Source of the DNA: an uncultured Faecalibacterium sp.
GTDB lineage: Bacteria > Bacillota > Clostridia > Oscillospirales > Ruminococcaceae
Direction: 5' to 3'
Assembly (NCBI GenBank): GCA_900540455.1
Contig: UQGD01000010.1
Location: 1-59,719, forward strand
Length of the DNA: 59,719 bases
Shown here in pieces: positions 48,765 to 56,961 of the stretch. A program made the position numbers and the translations under genes. The notes below the pieces were generated by a model, which was given only the letters and a program-made list of their open reading frames with translations, was not told the origin of the DNA and did not search any database. How positions within the stretch are numbered: the stretch's first letter is position 1; every line of letters begins with the position of its first letter.

Positions 48765-49340
48765 ATGACCCTGACCGAACAAAAGCAAGCGCAGCGTCAG
48801 GTGGGCGTTGCGGCACGGAAGGCACTGTCTGCGCAGGTGCGCAGTGCAGCGGATGCAGCCATCTGCGCGGGGATCTGTCAGACGGAAGCGTACCGCTGCG
48901 CAGGGACGCTGCTGGTGTATGCAGCCTGGGGCGGGGAGGTGGATCTGTCGGCTTTGATCCAAACCGCCCAACAGGACGGCAAGACCGTGGCCTGGCCGGT
49001 CTGCGGCGAAGGATATCGTCTTACAGCGGTGGTGCCCGGCCCGGCGGGCTGGCAGGCCGGACGTTACGGCATTCCGGCACCGGTGCTGGACGGCGCACAG
49101 ATCCTGCGCCCGGACCAGTTGGATCTGGTGGTGACGCCCTGCACAGCGTTTGACCCGGATTGCGGCCGGGTGGGCATGGGCAAAGGATATTACGACCGAT
49201 TTCTGCCGCTGTGCACCCATGCGTTCCGGCTGGGGGCAGCCTATGAGGTGCAAAAGGTGGAACAGGCTGCTGCGGACCCAAACGATCAGCGGCTGGATGT
49301 TGTTATTACGGAAGGGAGAGTATATCGATGCAAGATCTGA
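48765..49340 (+). CDS. 5-formyltetrahydrofolate cyclo-ligase
   Basis: Converts 5-formyl-THF to 5,10-methenyl-THF with ATP, returning stored folate to the one-carbon pool. The 191-residue protein has the basic N-terminal region QKQAQRQVGVAARKALS and the ATP-binding signature GRVGMGKGYYDRFL. The Q/D-rich middle follows family spacing. It heads a three-gene folate operon with an overlap of 13 bases to the next gene; the product is the substrate of that gene. Confidence 0.93.
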   Translation: MTLTEQKQAQRQVGVAARKALSAQVRSAADAAICAGICQTEAYRCAGTLLVYAAWGGEVDLSALIQTAQQDGKTVAWPVCGEGYRLTAVVPGPAGWQAGRYGIPAPVLDGAQILRPDQLDLVVTPCTAFDPDCGRVGMGKGYYDRFLPLCTHAFRLGAAYEVQKVEQAAADPNDQRLDVVITEGRVYRCKI

Positions 49341-49984
49341 CTGCACTGGCCTGCAGCGATTTTTTGTCGGCCTTGGCAGGGCCTGCTGCGGCGCCGGGGG
49401 GCGGCGGTGTGTCGGCTTTGGCTGGTGCGCTGGGCGTTGCTTTGGGCAATATGGTGGGCAGCCTGACGGTGGGTAAGCCCAAGTATGCAGCTGTGGAACC
49501 GGAGATCCGGGCACTGAATTCGCAGGCGGAATCCCTGCGCTGCCAGCTGGAAGTGTTGATCCAGGCAGATGCAGAGGCGTTTGCGCCGGTGGCTGCTGCG
49601 TACCGGATGCCCCGGGCTACCCCGGAGCAGGCGGCGGAAAAGGCGGCGGCCTTGGAAGCTGCCTTGGCGGGAGCGTGTGCAGTGCCGATGCAGGTCATGG
49701 AGCTATCTGCCCAGGGCATTGCCCTGGCAGAGCAATACGCCGCCAAAGGCAGTGTGCTGGCGGTATCGGATGCAGGGTGTGCGGCCGTTTTGTGCCAGAC
49801 TGCGCTGCGCTGCGGCCTGCTGAATCTTTACGCAAATACAAAATTGATGGCGGATCGCAGCCGTGCCAAAGAGCTGAACGCGCAGGCAGAAACGCTGCTG
49901 ACGGCCTGGACGGGACGGGCAGATCGGCTCTGGCGGCAGACCGCAAAGGACCTGGGAGGAGAGGGAGAATGTCTCAGCTGCTGA
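49328..49984 (+). CDS. fchA: Methenyl-THF cyclohydrolase, FchA/FTCD-C family
   Basis: A 218-residue protein of the formiminotransferase-cyclodeaminase C-terminal family. In clostridia FchA hydrolyses 5,10-methenyl-THF to 10-formyl-THF. The signature AAPGGGGVSALAGALGVALG and TVGKPKYA is present, and the chain is helical throughout. Cyclodeaminase activity on formimino-THF is the alternative, but no histidine or purine degradation gene is near, and the neighbours (5-formyl-THF cyclo-ligase, FolD) favour the cyclohydrolase role. It overlaps both neighbours. Confidence 0.87.
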   Translation: MQDLTALACSDFLSALAGPAAAPGGGGVSALAGALGVALGNMVGSLTVGKPKYAAVEPEIRALNSQAESLRCQLEVLIQADAEAFAPVAAAYRMPRATPEQAAEKAAALEAALAGACAVPMQVMELSAQGIALAEQYAAKGSVLAVSDAGCAAVLCQTALRCGLLNLYANTKLMADRSRAKELNAQAETLLTAWTGRADRLWRQTAKDLGGEGECLSC

Positions 49985-50826
49985 AAGGCGGGCCGGTGGC
50001 CGCCGCATTGAACGAAAAGACCGCAGCACTTTGCGCTGCATTGACCCAGCGGGGCGTGACCCCCACGCTGGCAGTGGTGCGTGTGGGCGAAAAGGAGGAT
50101 GACCTGGCGTATGAGCGGGGGCTGCTGGCCCGCTGCGCAAAGGTGGGGGTGGCGGTGCGCTGCTTTCCTCTGCCGGAACAGGTGTCCCAGGCCCGGTTGA
50201 TGGAACAGATCCAGCAGATCAACCAGGACAGCAGCATCCACGGCTGCCTTTTGCTGCGCCCGCTGCCCACTGGACTGGATGAGGAAACGGTGCGGAATAT
50301 GCTGGACCCGGCCAAGGATGTGGACGGGATCACCGATGCTTCTCTGGCAGGGCTGGTCAGCGGCAGCGGCCGGGGCTTTGCCCCCTGCACTGCGCAGGCC
50401 TGCCTGGAGATCCTGCAGCACTATGCCATTCCGCTGGAAGGCAAGCGGGCTGTAGTGGTGGGGCGCAGCTTGGTGGTGGGGCGGCCTGCGGCTTTGCTGC
50501 TGGACCGCGCCAATGCCACGGTGACGGTCTGCCACTCCCGCACCCAGGATCTGGCCGCTGTTTGCCGCCAGGGAGATATACTGGTGGCGGCGCTGGGGCG
50601 TGCCCAGGCGCTGCGGTCGGAGTGCTTCCGGGCGGGACAGGTCGTGGTGGATGTGGGCATCCATGTGGGCGCAGACGGAAAACTCTGCGGGGATATCTGC
50701 CAGGAAGATGCTTTGCAAGCAGACCTTGCATTTACCCCGGTGCCGGGCGGCGTAGGGGCTGTGACCACCGCGATCCTGGCGCTGCACGTGGCGCAGGCTG
50801 CTCAGTCCGCCTCAAATTCCGACTGA
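49969..50826 (+). CDS. folD: FolD-type methylene-THF dehydrogenase, probably without cyclohydrolase activity
   Basis: FolD normally oxidises 5,10-methylene-THF to methenyl-THF with NADP and then hydrolyses it to 10-formyl-THF. This 285-residue protein keeps the fold: DPAKDVDG, RAVVVGRSLVVGRPAALLL for the nucleotide, and TPVPGGVGAVTTAIL. The active-site Tyr48 is present. The essential cyclohydrolase Lys four residues later is Leu52, the Ser three residues before the Tyr is Asp45, and the Gln of the usual LVQLPLP is Leu96. The adjacent fchA gene could supply the missing step. GGAGGAGAGGGAG precedes the ATG at 49969. It converges on the next gene with a 25-base overlap. Confidence 0.92.
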   Translation: MSQLLKGGPVAAALNEKTAALCAALTQRGVTPTLAVVRVGEKEDDLAYERGLLARCAKVGVAVRCFPLPEQVSQARLMEQIQQINQDSSIHGCLLLRPLPTGLDEETVRNMLDPAKDVDGITDASLAGLVSGSGRGFAPCTAQACLEILQHYAIPLEGKRAVVVGRSLVVGRPAALLLDRANATVTVCHSRTQDLAAVCRQGDILVAALGRAQALRSECFRAGQVVVDVGIHVGADGKLCGDICQEDALQADLAFTPVPGGVGAVTTAILALHVAQAAQSASNSD

Positions 50827-51668
50827 TGCTGCCGGAAAAAGTCGTAGTAGATGCGCACATTCGGCAGTTGAGTCCAGGGCGCAGTTTCCACGGGGACCGT
50901 ATCCAGGTCGTAGATGCGTGCCCCAGGGATGGCCAGCAAAAAAGGCGAGTGGGTAGCCAATACCAGCTGACAGCCCTCGAACCGGGCGCAGCCATATAAG
51001 AGCTCTGCCAGCTGGATCTGACGCTCGGCACTGAGGCTGTTTTCCGGCTCATCCAGCAGATAGAGTGCCCGGGGTTTCAGCTGTATCTGAAAGTAATGCA
51101 GGGCGCTCTCCCCGTTGGACTGGGTGCGGATATTGTTGGTGACCCGCTGGCGCACATATTGGGTGGTGGAGCTGCGCCGGGCAGCCAGCCCCTGTTTAAA
51201 CTCTTCATAATCCTCCATGGAGTGGAGCCGGAGCGGGGTGTTTTTGTAGTGCTGGTACTCCGCAAACAGATCCTCCCGGCGGCGGTCCACCCCGTCGTTG
51301 AAGTCCCGCACGCCGAACATATAGTCAAAAACATCGTCGCTGGTGATGATGCGGCTGTTGTCCGGCAGATGCCGCAGAGTGGAGGCTTTGCACAGCTGTA
51401 CATAGTCATCAAACAGTGCGCTGTGGTTGAAGCTGCTCTTCCGGGGCAGGGCCAGTTTTTGTGCGATGATGTTCAGCATCGTGCTTTTGCCGGAGCCATT
51501 GCCGCCGTAAAAGATCGTCACTGCATCAAATACGATCCGCTCCCACTGCTTTTTGGGGAAGTGCTGGAAAGGATAGACACTGTCGTATGCATACTCGGCA
51601 TTTTTATGCCGGAAATAGCGCCATTCGTCGTCTGCATCCGGCAGACGGAACTCGTCCAGATAAAGCAT
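50802..51668 (-). CDS. AAA/ABC-like ATPase (COG3910 type), function unknown
   Basis: A 288-residue soluble ATPase. Walker A is FYGGNGSGKSTMLN, an ABC-like signature is NGESALHYF, and Walker B with the D-loop is ALYLLDEPENSLS; ATHSPFLLAIPGARIYDLD is the switch region of the SMC/RecF-related predicted ATPases. It has no nuclease, TOPRIM or membrane domain and no obvious partner gene, so a defence role cannot be argued from context. AGGAGG precedes the ATG at 51668. Its 3' end overlaps folD on the other strand. Confidence 0.85.
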   Translation of the reverse strand: MLYLDEFRLPDADDEWRYFRHKNAEYAYDSVYPFQHFPKKQWERIVFDAVTIFYGGNGSGKSTMLNIIAQKLALPRKSSFNHSALFDDYVQLCKASTLRHLPDNSRIITSDDVFDYMFGVRDFNDGVDRRREDLFAEYQHYKNTPLRLHSMEDYEEFKQGLAARRSSTTQYVRQRVTNNIRTQSNGESALHYFQIQLKPRALYLLDEPENSLSAERQIQLAELLYGCARFEGCQLVLATHSPFLLAIPGARIYDLDTVPVETAPWTQLPNVRIYYDFFRQHQSEFEAD

Positions 51669-51711
51669 CGCTGCAAGACCTCCTGTACAGGCTGTGGGTA
51701 TTTTTAGTTTG

Positions 51712-51740
51712 ATTATAGCGCAGAGCGCTGCCCAGAACAA
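51712..51740 (-). promoter_or_regulatory. Promoter of the ATPase gene
   Basis: On the - strand, TTGTTC (51740-51735), a 17-bp spacer and a perfect TATAAT (51717-51712). The divergent PPC gene starts at 51783; no clear promoter was found for it. Confidence 0.55.
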
Positions 51741-51782
51741 GAGCAGCCCCTGTGCTGCAATAATAACAAAGGAGATGGCAGT

Positions 51783-52202
51783 ATGGAGTACAAACGCTTT
51801 TATGATGCGATCGTTGTTCGGTTGGATAAAGGGGAGGAGATCCTGGAACAGATGCGAGAGCTGGCTATGATGGAAAAGATCCACCTGGCCAGCGTCCAGG
51901 GCATCGGCGCGGTGGACAAGTTTACCATCGGCGTGTTTGACACCCAGGCAAAGCAGTTCTGTCCGCGGGAGTACACGGGCTGCTATGAGATCGTATCGCT
52001 GACGGGGTCCATCAACACGATGAACGGAGAGTTCTACTGTCACCTGCACATGAGCGCAGCAGACGGCACCGGTGCGGTGGTGGGCGGCCACCTGAGCAAT
52101 GCACGGATCAGCGCCACTGCCGAGCTGGTGATCCGCACCCTGCCGGGGCGGGTAGAGCGGGTGTATGACCCAGAGATCGGGCTGAACCTGCTGGATTTTT
52201 AA
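51783..52202 (+). CDS. PPC (DUF296) domain protein
   Basis: A 139-residue single-domain protein of the plant-and-prokaryote-conserved family (PF03479). The metal or ligand loop HLHMSAADGTGAVVGGHL and VQGIGAVDKFTIGVFD are typical. In plants the domain is found on AT-hook DNA-binding proteins; bacterial single-domain versions form trimers whose role is not settled. No AT-hook is present here. AAAGGAG precedes the ATG at 51783. It is monocistronic and ends in a bidirectional terminator. Confidence 0.92.
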   Translation: MEYKRFYDAIVVRLDKGEEILEQMRELAMMEKIHLASVQGIGAVDKFTIGVFDTQAKQFCPREYTGCYEIVSLTGSINTMNGEFYCHLHMSAADGTGAVVGGHLSNARISATAELVIRTLPGRVERVYDPEIGLNLLDF

Positions 52203-52210
52203 GAGGATAC

Positions 52211-52253
52211 AAAACAGCCCCTGCGCACAAGTCCGTGCGCAGGGGCTGTTTTT
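52211..52253. terminator. Bidirectional terminator
   Basis: CAGCCCCTGCGCAC (52215-52228) pairs perfectly with GTGCGCAGGGGCTG (52235-52248), with AAAA before and TTTTT after. It serves the PPC gene (+) and the AEC transporter gene (-), which converge on it. Confidence 0.9.
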
Positions 52254-52255
52254 GT

Positions 52256-53185
52256 TTACAGGCTGGTGAGCACCAGGGCGCATAAGGGCAAAGTCAGGAT
52301 GCTGAGCAGGGTTGTCAGCACCACGCTGCCCGCGGCAAAGCCCTCGTCGTGGCCGAACTGCACCGCAAATACAGAGGTGATGGCCGCCGCAGGGCAACAT
52401 TCCAGCAGGACGACCACCTGAGAGACGGTGCCAAAATGCAGCAGACCCAGCAGGGCAAACAGAGCCATGCATACAGCAGGGATCAGCAGCATACGAACAC
52501 CGGCCAGCTGCCAGATCTGCCGGTCGGCCAGGATGGTGCGCAGGTTGCCGGAGCCGATCAGCATGCCGGTGATCAGCATAGAGAGCGGGGTGTTCATGCC
52601 GCCCAGCAGTTGCAGGGGCTGGATGATCAGCGAGGGCAAAGGCAGCTGCAGCAGATAGATGGTCAGGCCGATGACCATGGCGTACAGCACCGGAGTGTGC
52701 AGCAGACTGCGGCCCAGCTCCCGGGCGCTGGCCTTGCCGCTGACCAGTCCATAGCCCAAGGTCCACAGCAGCAGGTTGAATACGGTAACGTAGGCGCTGG
52801 CATACAGCAGACCCTCGGCGCCAAACAGAGCAGAGATCAGCGGGAAGCCCATGTACGCCGCATTGGAAAAAATGCAGGCAAAGCGGAAGATCGAAGCCCG
52901 GCTGTCTTTGCGGCGGGCGGTGAGCAGAACGGTCACGCCGGTGCCCAGCAGAATGGCCAGCACACTGAGGCCGAAAGCCGCCAGCAGGTTGCGCAAGATC
53001 TCCATGCTGAACTCCATCTGGTAGGAGTTCAGGATCATGGCAGGCACCACTACATTGACCAGCAGCCCGCTGAGGGTCTGTTTGCCCTCACTGCGCAGGA
53101 TGCCGGCTTTGGTGGCCGCTGCACCGGTAAAGATCAGTAAAAACAGCACCGCGACCTGTTGGGCGGTGATCATTGCCAGCTGCAT
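52256..53185 (-). CDS. AEC-family transporter
   Basis: A 309-residue membrane carrier of the auxin efflux carrier family, which in bacteria includes malate and related organic acid transporters. Ten hydrophobic segments are visible in two five-helix halves, with the helix-break motifs VVPAMILNS in the first half and ECCPAAAITSVFAVQFG in the second. The substrate is not predictable. The ATG at 53185 was chosen over an in-frame TTG two codons upstream because AAGGAGG then lies nine bases away. Confidence 0.9.
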   Translation of the reverse strand: MQLAMITAQQVAVLFLLIFTGAAATKAGILRSEGKQTLSGLLVNVVVPAMILNSYQMEFSMEILRNLLAAFGLSVLAILLGTGVTVLLTARRKDSRASIFRFACIFSNAAYMGFPLISALFGAEGLLYASAYVTVFNLLLWTLGYGLVSGKASARELGRSLLHTPVLYAMVIGLTIYLLQLPLPSLIIQPLQLLGGMNTPLSMLITGMLIGSGNLRTILADRQIWQLAGVRMLLIPAVCMALFALLGLLHFGTVSQVVVLLECCPAAAITSVFAVQFGHDEGFAAGSVVLTTLLSILTLPLCALVLTSL

Positions 53186-53224
53186 GGGCAAAGTCCTCCT
53201 TGTCTGTTGGATACATCTAACCTA

Positions 53225-53253
53225 GATATAGCACGGGAGAGGGGATTTTGCAA
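53225..53253 (-). promoter_or_regulatory. Promoter of the AEC transporter gene
   Basis: On the - strand, TTGCAA (53253-53248), a 17-bp spacer ending in TGC (extended -10), and TATATC (53230-53225). Confidence 0.62.
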
Positions 53254-53274
53254 GCCCTCAGGCCAAAAAGAGAC

Positions 53275-53298
53275 AAAAAAGACCCGCCGGAGCGGGTC
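53275..53298 (-). terminator. Terminator after the pseudouridine synthase gene
   Basis: GACCCGC (53281-53287) pairs with GCGGGTC (53292-53298); on the - strand the hairpin is followed by TTTTTT. It closes the alaS-to-pseudouridine synthase run. Confidence 0.85.
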
Positions 53299-53304
53299 GA
53301 AGGA

Positions 53305-54255
53305 TCATTTCAGGGTGCCGTCCAGGACCTGGTTGTAGTACCAGGGCTTTGGTGCACGGAAGGTCTTGCCGCTGAGGAAGGCAAAATCCGGCTGCGAGAA
53401 GTGCGGCAGGACCAGCTCCCAGGCGCACAGAGCCTGGTATTTCAGCTTCAGCTCTCGATTAGCGGCATTGTTGCCGTACTTGCTGTCGCCCAGGATAGGG
53501 CAGCCGATGCTGGCCATATGGGCGCGGATCTGATGGGTGCGCCCGGTGATCAGGCGGACCTTGAGCAGAGCCAGGCGGCCGGAGACGGCCAGGGTCTCGT
53601 ACTGGGTCTCCACCTGTTTGGCGCCGGGCAGCTTTTCGCCTACGATCTTGACGATGCCGCGGTCTGCGTCCTTGAGCAGGTAGCCCCCCAACACGCCTTC
53701 CGGCGGGGTGGGACGGCCAAAGGTGACACAAAGATAGTTCTTTTGCACCTCCCGGCTTTTGATGGCTTCCAGGAAGATCTGCTCTGCCTCCGGAGTCTTG
53801 GCGATGATCACCAGACCGCTGGTGCCGGTATCCAGCCGGTGGCACAGGGCCGGCTGATACAGGCTGTTCTCGCTGTATTCGCCCTGCTGGTTCAGGTACA
53901 GCAGCGCACGGTTCAGCAGGGTGTCATCCTCCGGGCCGTCTACTGCCAGCCCGGCGGGTTTGTTGGCTACCAGGATCTGGGGGCAGTCGTATACGACCTG
54001 CGCAGGGCAGCGGGCGTTTTTCCAGGCAGGGCCATCCACCCGGATGCCTTCGTCCAGCACTTCGTCCAGGATAAACAGCTTGATCTCATCCCCGGCCATC
54101 ACACGGGTGGACAGGGGCTGCTTTTTGCCGTTCAGCTTGATCTTATTTTCCCGCAGAGCCTTGTTCAGACGGCCCGGATTCAGGGCGGGATACTGCTGCA
54201 TCAGGTAATTGTCCAGCCGGGTAGGGGCCAGGCATTTCACTTTCAATATCTTCAC
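53305..54255 (-). CDS. RluA-family pseudouridine synthase
   Basis: Isomerises uridine to pseudouridine in rRNA or tRNA. The 316-residue protein has an N-terminal S4-like RNA-binding domain (LDNYLMQQYPALNPGRLNKA) and the catalytic domain with HRLDTGTSG (Asp143) and later GRTHQIRAHMASIGCPILGD. That layout fits the RluC/RluD branch, but the target site cannot be assigned. The start is uncertain: GTG at 54255 has AAGGGAA in front; a GTG seven codons upstream (54276) is also open. It lies 41 bases after comEC. Confidence 0.9.
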   Translation of the reverse strand: MKILKVKCLAPTRLDNYLMQQYPALNPGRLNKALRENKIKLNGKKQPLSTRVMAGDEIKLFILDEVLDEGIRVDGPAWKNARCPAQVVYDCPQILVANKPAGLAVDGPEDDTLLNRALLYLNQQGEYSENSLYQPALCHRLDTGTSGLVIIAKTPEAEQIFLEAIKSREVQKNYLCVTFGRPTPPEGVLGGYLLKDADRGIVKIVGEKLPGAKQVETQYETLAVSGRLALLKVRLITGRTHQIRAHMASIGCPILGDSKYGNNAANRELKLKYQALCAWELVLPHFSQPDFAFLSGKTFRAPKPWYYNQVLDGTLK

Positions 54256-54296
54256 GGAAGGTTCCCTTTCTTTCACATTGATACGGTGTGTTCTTA

Positions 54297-56387
54297 TTAT
54301 TTTAGCCGAAAATGCGGTAGGCTGTCAAGTAAGGACGCTTTGGGACGCAGTGTCAGGCGGCGGACAGAGCAAAGCGTACGCCCCTGCTGCCAAGGATAGT
54401 CCTCGGAGAGAGATACCACGCCATGAAAACGGAGGGAGACAGGGGCTGCAGGGCTGGCCAGCAGCCAGTCTGCCTGTATGGGCCTTGCAAGAGAGGCATC
54501 GCCGGATACAGCTGCCAGCGTGTGCCCGCCTGCGGTGATGCGCACGATACACCCGTCCCTGGTACGCAGTACCTCTGCTCCGACCCCGCCGCATTGGGCG
54601 GTGCGGCTGTGCAGCGCAGGCCATTGCGCTGGCTGGAACCGTCGGTGGGCGGGCAGCGTGCAAGGCGTTTTGGGGGACAAACGCAGGTCAATGAGCAGCT
54701 GCAGGTCGGCACCGCGGCGCTGCAGCAAAGTCTCCACAGCGCTTTGTGCAGCATCCCCGCCCCGGAACAGTACGACAGCCTGTCCGGATTGGGTGATCAC
54801 TACGGCGGGAGCGGTGGAACTGCCGGCCAATTCTATATGGATCAGATCCCGGCTCAGGGCGCTGCCCATATAAATGGCGGCGCCCGCTGCCAGCATAAGG
54901 GCAGGCAGAGCGATGCGCAGACGGACCTTTTTGTGCAGCGCTGCTCCTGCAAGAGCCAAAAGCAGCAGGCAGACGATAGCCCCATAGCTCGTATCAAAAT
55001 AGAGCTGTGCCCCTGGCCATCCAGCGACCCACCGAGCCCAGGTGTTGAGCAGGACGGTCAGCGCTCCCGCACCAAAGGAGCAGCTGTAATACAGCCAGCG
55101 CAGCGCAGGGAATAAGCCGGTGATGGCGGCAGCGATCCCCAGCAGCATCAGCGGCTGCACCAGCCACAGCACCGCCAGGCTGGATACCAGGGCATAGGCG
55201 CTGACGCTCATGCCCCGCAGCACCAGCACGGGGAAGGTGGCTGCGGAAGCGCCGCAAGAGATGCAAAAGCCCTCCCAAACGGGGGCAAGGCATCGGATGC
55301 ACCAGCGGGGCAGGGACTTTGGCATCTTCTGACGGAGATACTTTGCCCCTCTTTTGGCATAGGAGGCACCGGCCAGCGTGCCAAGGACGGCAGCAAAGGA
55401 GAGCTGAAACCCTACGTCGCAGGCCGCATAGCCGTTGCTCAGACTCATCAGCAGGCCAGCTGCCGCCAGACTGGTCCATGGGTCGGGCGGGCCATAGACC
55501 CACACCCCCAAAGCGCTGATCCAGATGGCTACAGCAGCCCGGAGAACAGAGGGCGTGAACCCTGTGACCCCGATCAGCAGCAGAGCACACAGGCTGCGGG
55601 CCAGCGCAGTGATTCGGCGGGTGCAGTAGCGCTGCTCTCGCTTTTTGGACAGAAGCGGCCCGAGTGCACCGCCGCACAGCAAGGTGACGTGCATCCCGCT
55701 GACGACCAGTACATGGGATAATCCAGCTGAGCGGTAAGCTGTATTCATTTCTGGGGGGAGAGCGGTGCGGTCTCCTGCGATCATAGCAGCCAGTACCCCG
55801 CCGGTGTCCTTGTCCAACAGTTTTTGCAGGGACTGGCTGAGTTTATGCTGCAGCCGTGCGGTGCGGGCACGGAAACTGGTGCTTTTTCCTTTTGGAAGGA
55901 AGTCGGACTGATACACGGCACAGAGCGCCGACCCGTCTGCATAGGAATCCAGAGCCTGGGCGGGGTCAGGCGGTTCCAGTGCAAAGCGTCCGCTGATCCG
56001 ATCTCCGGCGGCACAAAGGGGCAGGCTGGGACAGTGGACCTGGAATCCGGCCTTCTGCCCGCCTACAAGCTCCACCCAAAGCACCGCCTGCACTGTTTTT
56101 GGAGAAAATCCGGGCTGGATCTGCTGCACTTGTGCGGTGAGCAAAAGCTGCTTGCCGGCGTAGCGCGCCTGCAGAGAGCGGATGCCCAGCTGGCTTGCCC
56201 ATAACAGCAGCAGACCTGCGCCTGCCCCGGCAAGCATACACCAGACTGCTTTGGAGCAGTGGCGGCGTGCAAACAGAAAGATAAAAAATGCCGCGAAGGG
56301 CAGCAAAAACGCCCCTCGCGGCAAAAAAGCGCAAAAGATCTCTACGGCCAATGCACTTGCACAAAAAATGCACAGCGGCCGTCTCAT
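54297..56387 (-). CDS. comEC: ComEC/Rec2-family DNA channel protein with degenerate C-terminal domain
   Basis: ComEC forms the membrane channel for single-stranded DNA in natural transformation. The 696-residue protein has N-terminal membrane helices, the DUF4131 region, and the competence domain with ALPPEMNTAYRSAGLSHVLVVSGMHVTLL and GFTPSVLRAAVAIW, then further helices. The C-terminal portion (about 150 residues from IHIELAGSS) stands where a metallo-beta-lactamase domain is expected, but it lacks both the DVGQGDA opening and any HxHxDH metal motif. Hydrolase activity is thus unlikely. No other competence gene is in the window. The ATG lies eight bases after the PRTase stop without a clear ribosome-binding site. 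Confidence 0.88.
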   Translation of the reverse strand: MRRPLCIFCASALAVEIFCAFLPRGAFLLPFAAFFIFLFARRHCSKAVWCMLAGAGAGLLLLWASQLGIRSLQARYAGKQLLLTAQVQQIQPGFSPKTVQAVLWVELVGGQKAGFQVHCPSLPLCAAGDRISGRFALEPPDPAQALDSYADGSALCAVYQSDFLPKGKSTSFRARTARLQHKLSQSLQKLLDKDTGGVLAAMIAGDRTALPPEMNTAYRSAGLSHVLVVSGMHVTLLCGGALGPLLSKKREQRYCTRRITALARSLCALLLIGVTGFTPSVLRAAVAIWISALGVWVYGPPDPWTSLAAAGLLMSLSNGYAACDVGFQLSFAAVLGTLAGASYAKRGAKYLRQKMPKSLPRWCIRCLAPVWEGFCISCGASAATFPVLVLRGMSVSAYALVSSLAVLWLVQPLMLLGIAAAITGLFPALRWLYYSCSFGAGALTVLLNTWARWVAGWPGAQLYFDTSYGAIVCLLLLALAGAALHKKVRLRIALPALMLAAGAAIYMGSALSRDLIHIELAGSSTAPAVVITQSGQAVVLFRGGDAAQSAVETLLQRRGADLQLLIDLRLSPKTPCTLPAHRRFQPAQWPALHSRTAQCGGVGAEVLRTRDGCIVRITAGGHTLAAVSGDASLARPIQADWLLASPAAPVSLRFHGVVSLSEDYPWQQGRTLCSVRRLTLRPKASLLDSLPHFRLK

Positions 56388-56394
56388 AGGATTA

Positions 56395-56934
56395 TTAGTG
56401 GAAGAACAGGGGCAGCGGCTCCAGGAACAGGATGTCCTCGCGCTCCGCGGCATCGCCCTCGGCCAGCACAGCAGCCTGGCCTACGATCTCGCACTTAGTC
56501 TGCTTGGCCAGCTCATCCAGAGCCTTCAGAGAGCCGCCGGTGGAAATGACGTCGTCCACCACCAGCACCCGCTTGCCATTCATCTTCTCCAGCTCCTTGC
56601 GGTCAATGACCAGCTTCTGCTTGCCGGCGGTCGTGATGGACTCATCCTCCACGATCACGGGGTCGCTCATGTAGAGCTTGACGCCCTTGCGTGCACAGAT
56701 GTAGGGCTTGCCGCTCTGACGGCTCATCTCGTGTGCCAGGGGGATGCCCTTGGCCTCGGCAGTGAGCAGGATATCAAACTCCGGGCACTTTTTCAGCAGC
56801 TCGGCAGCGGTAGCCACGGTCAGCTCGGCATCGCCCAGCATGATAAAGGCCGCAATGTCCAGGTGGTCATTCACCTTGCAGATGGTCAGCTCACGGGTCA
56901 GACCCGCAACGTGCAGGGTATACGTATTATCCAT
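56395..56934 (-). CDS. Phosphoribosyltransferase, Apt-like
   Basis: A 179-residue type I PRTase with the PRPP-binding loop RVLVVDDVISTGGS. Together with LTAEAKGIPLAHEMSRQSGKPYICARK it resembles adenine phosphoribosyltransferase, which salvages adenine to AMP. The N-terminal part (DNTYTLHVAGLTRELTICKV) differs from typical Apt, so xanthine- or hypoxanthine-type specificity, or a regulatory role, remains possible. It lies between the HIT gene and comEC on one transcript. Confidence 0.85.
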   Translation of the reverse strand: MDNTYTLHVAGLTRELTICKVNDHLDIAAFIMLGDAELTVATAAELLKKCPEFDILLTAEAKGIPLAHEMSRQSGKPYICARKGVKLYMSDPVIVEDESITTAGKQKLVIDRKELEKMNGKRVLVVDDVISTGGSLKALDELAKQTKCEIVGQAAVLAEGDAAEREDILFLEPLPLFFH

Positions 56935-56961
56935 AATGAATTTTTCCTTTCTCGCTCCGGT

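Noticed and set aside
50802..52202. ATPase and PPC gene as a defence system
   Set aside because: They are divergent, unrelated in known function, and no nuclease, protease or toxin gene is near.
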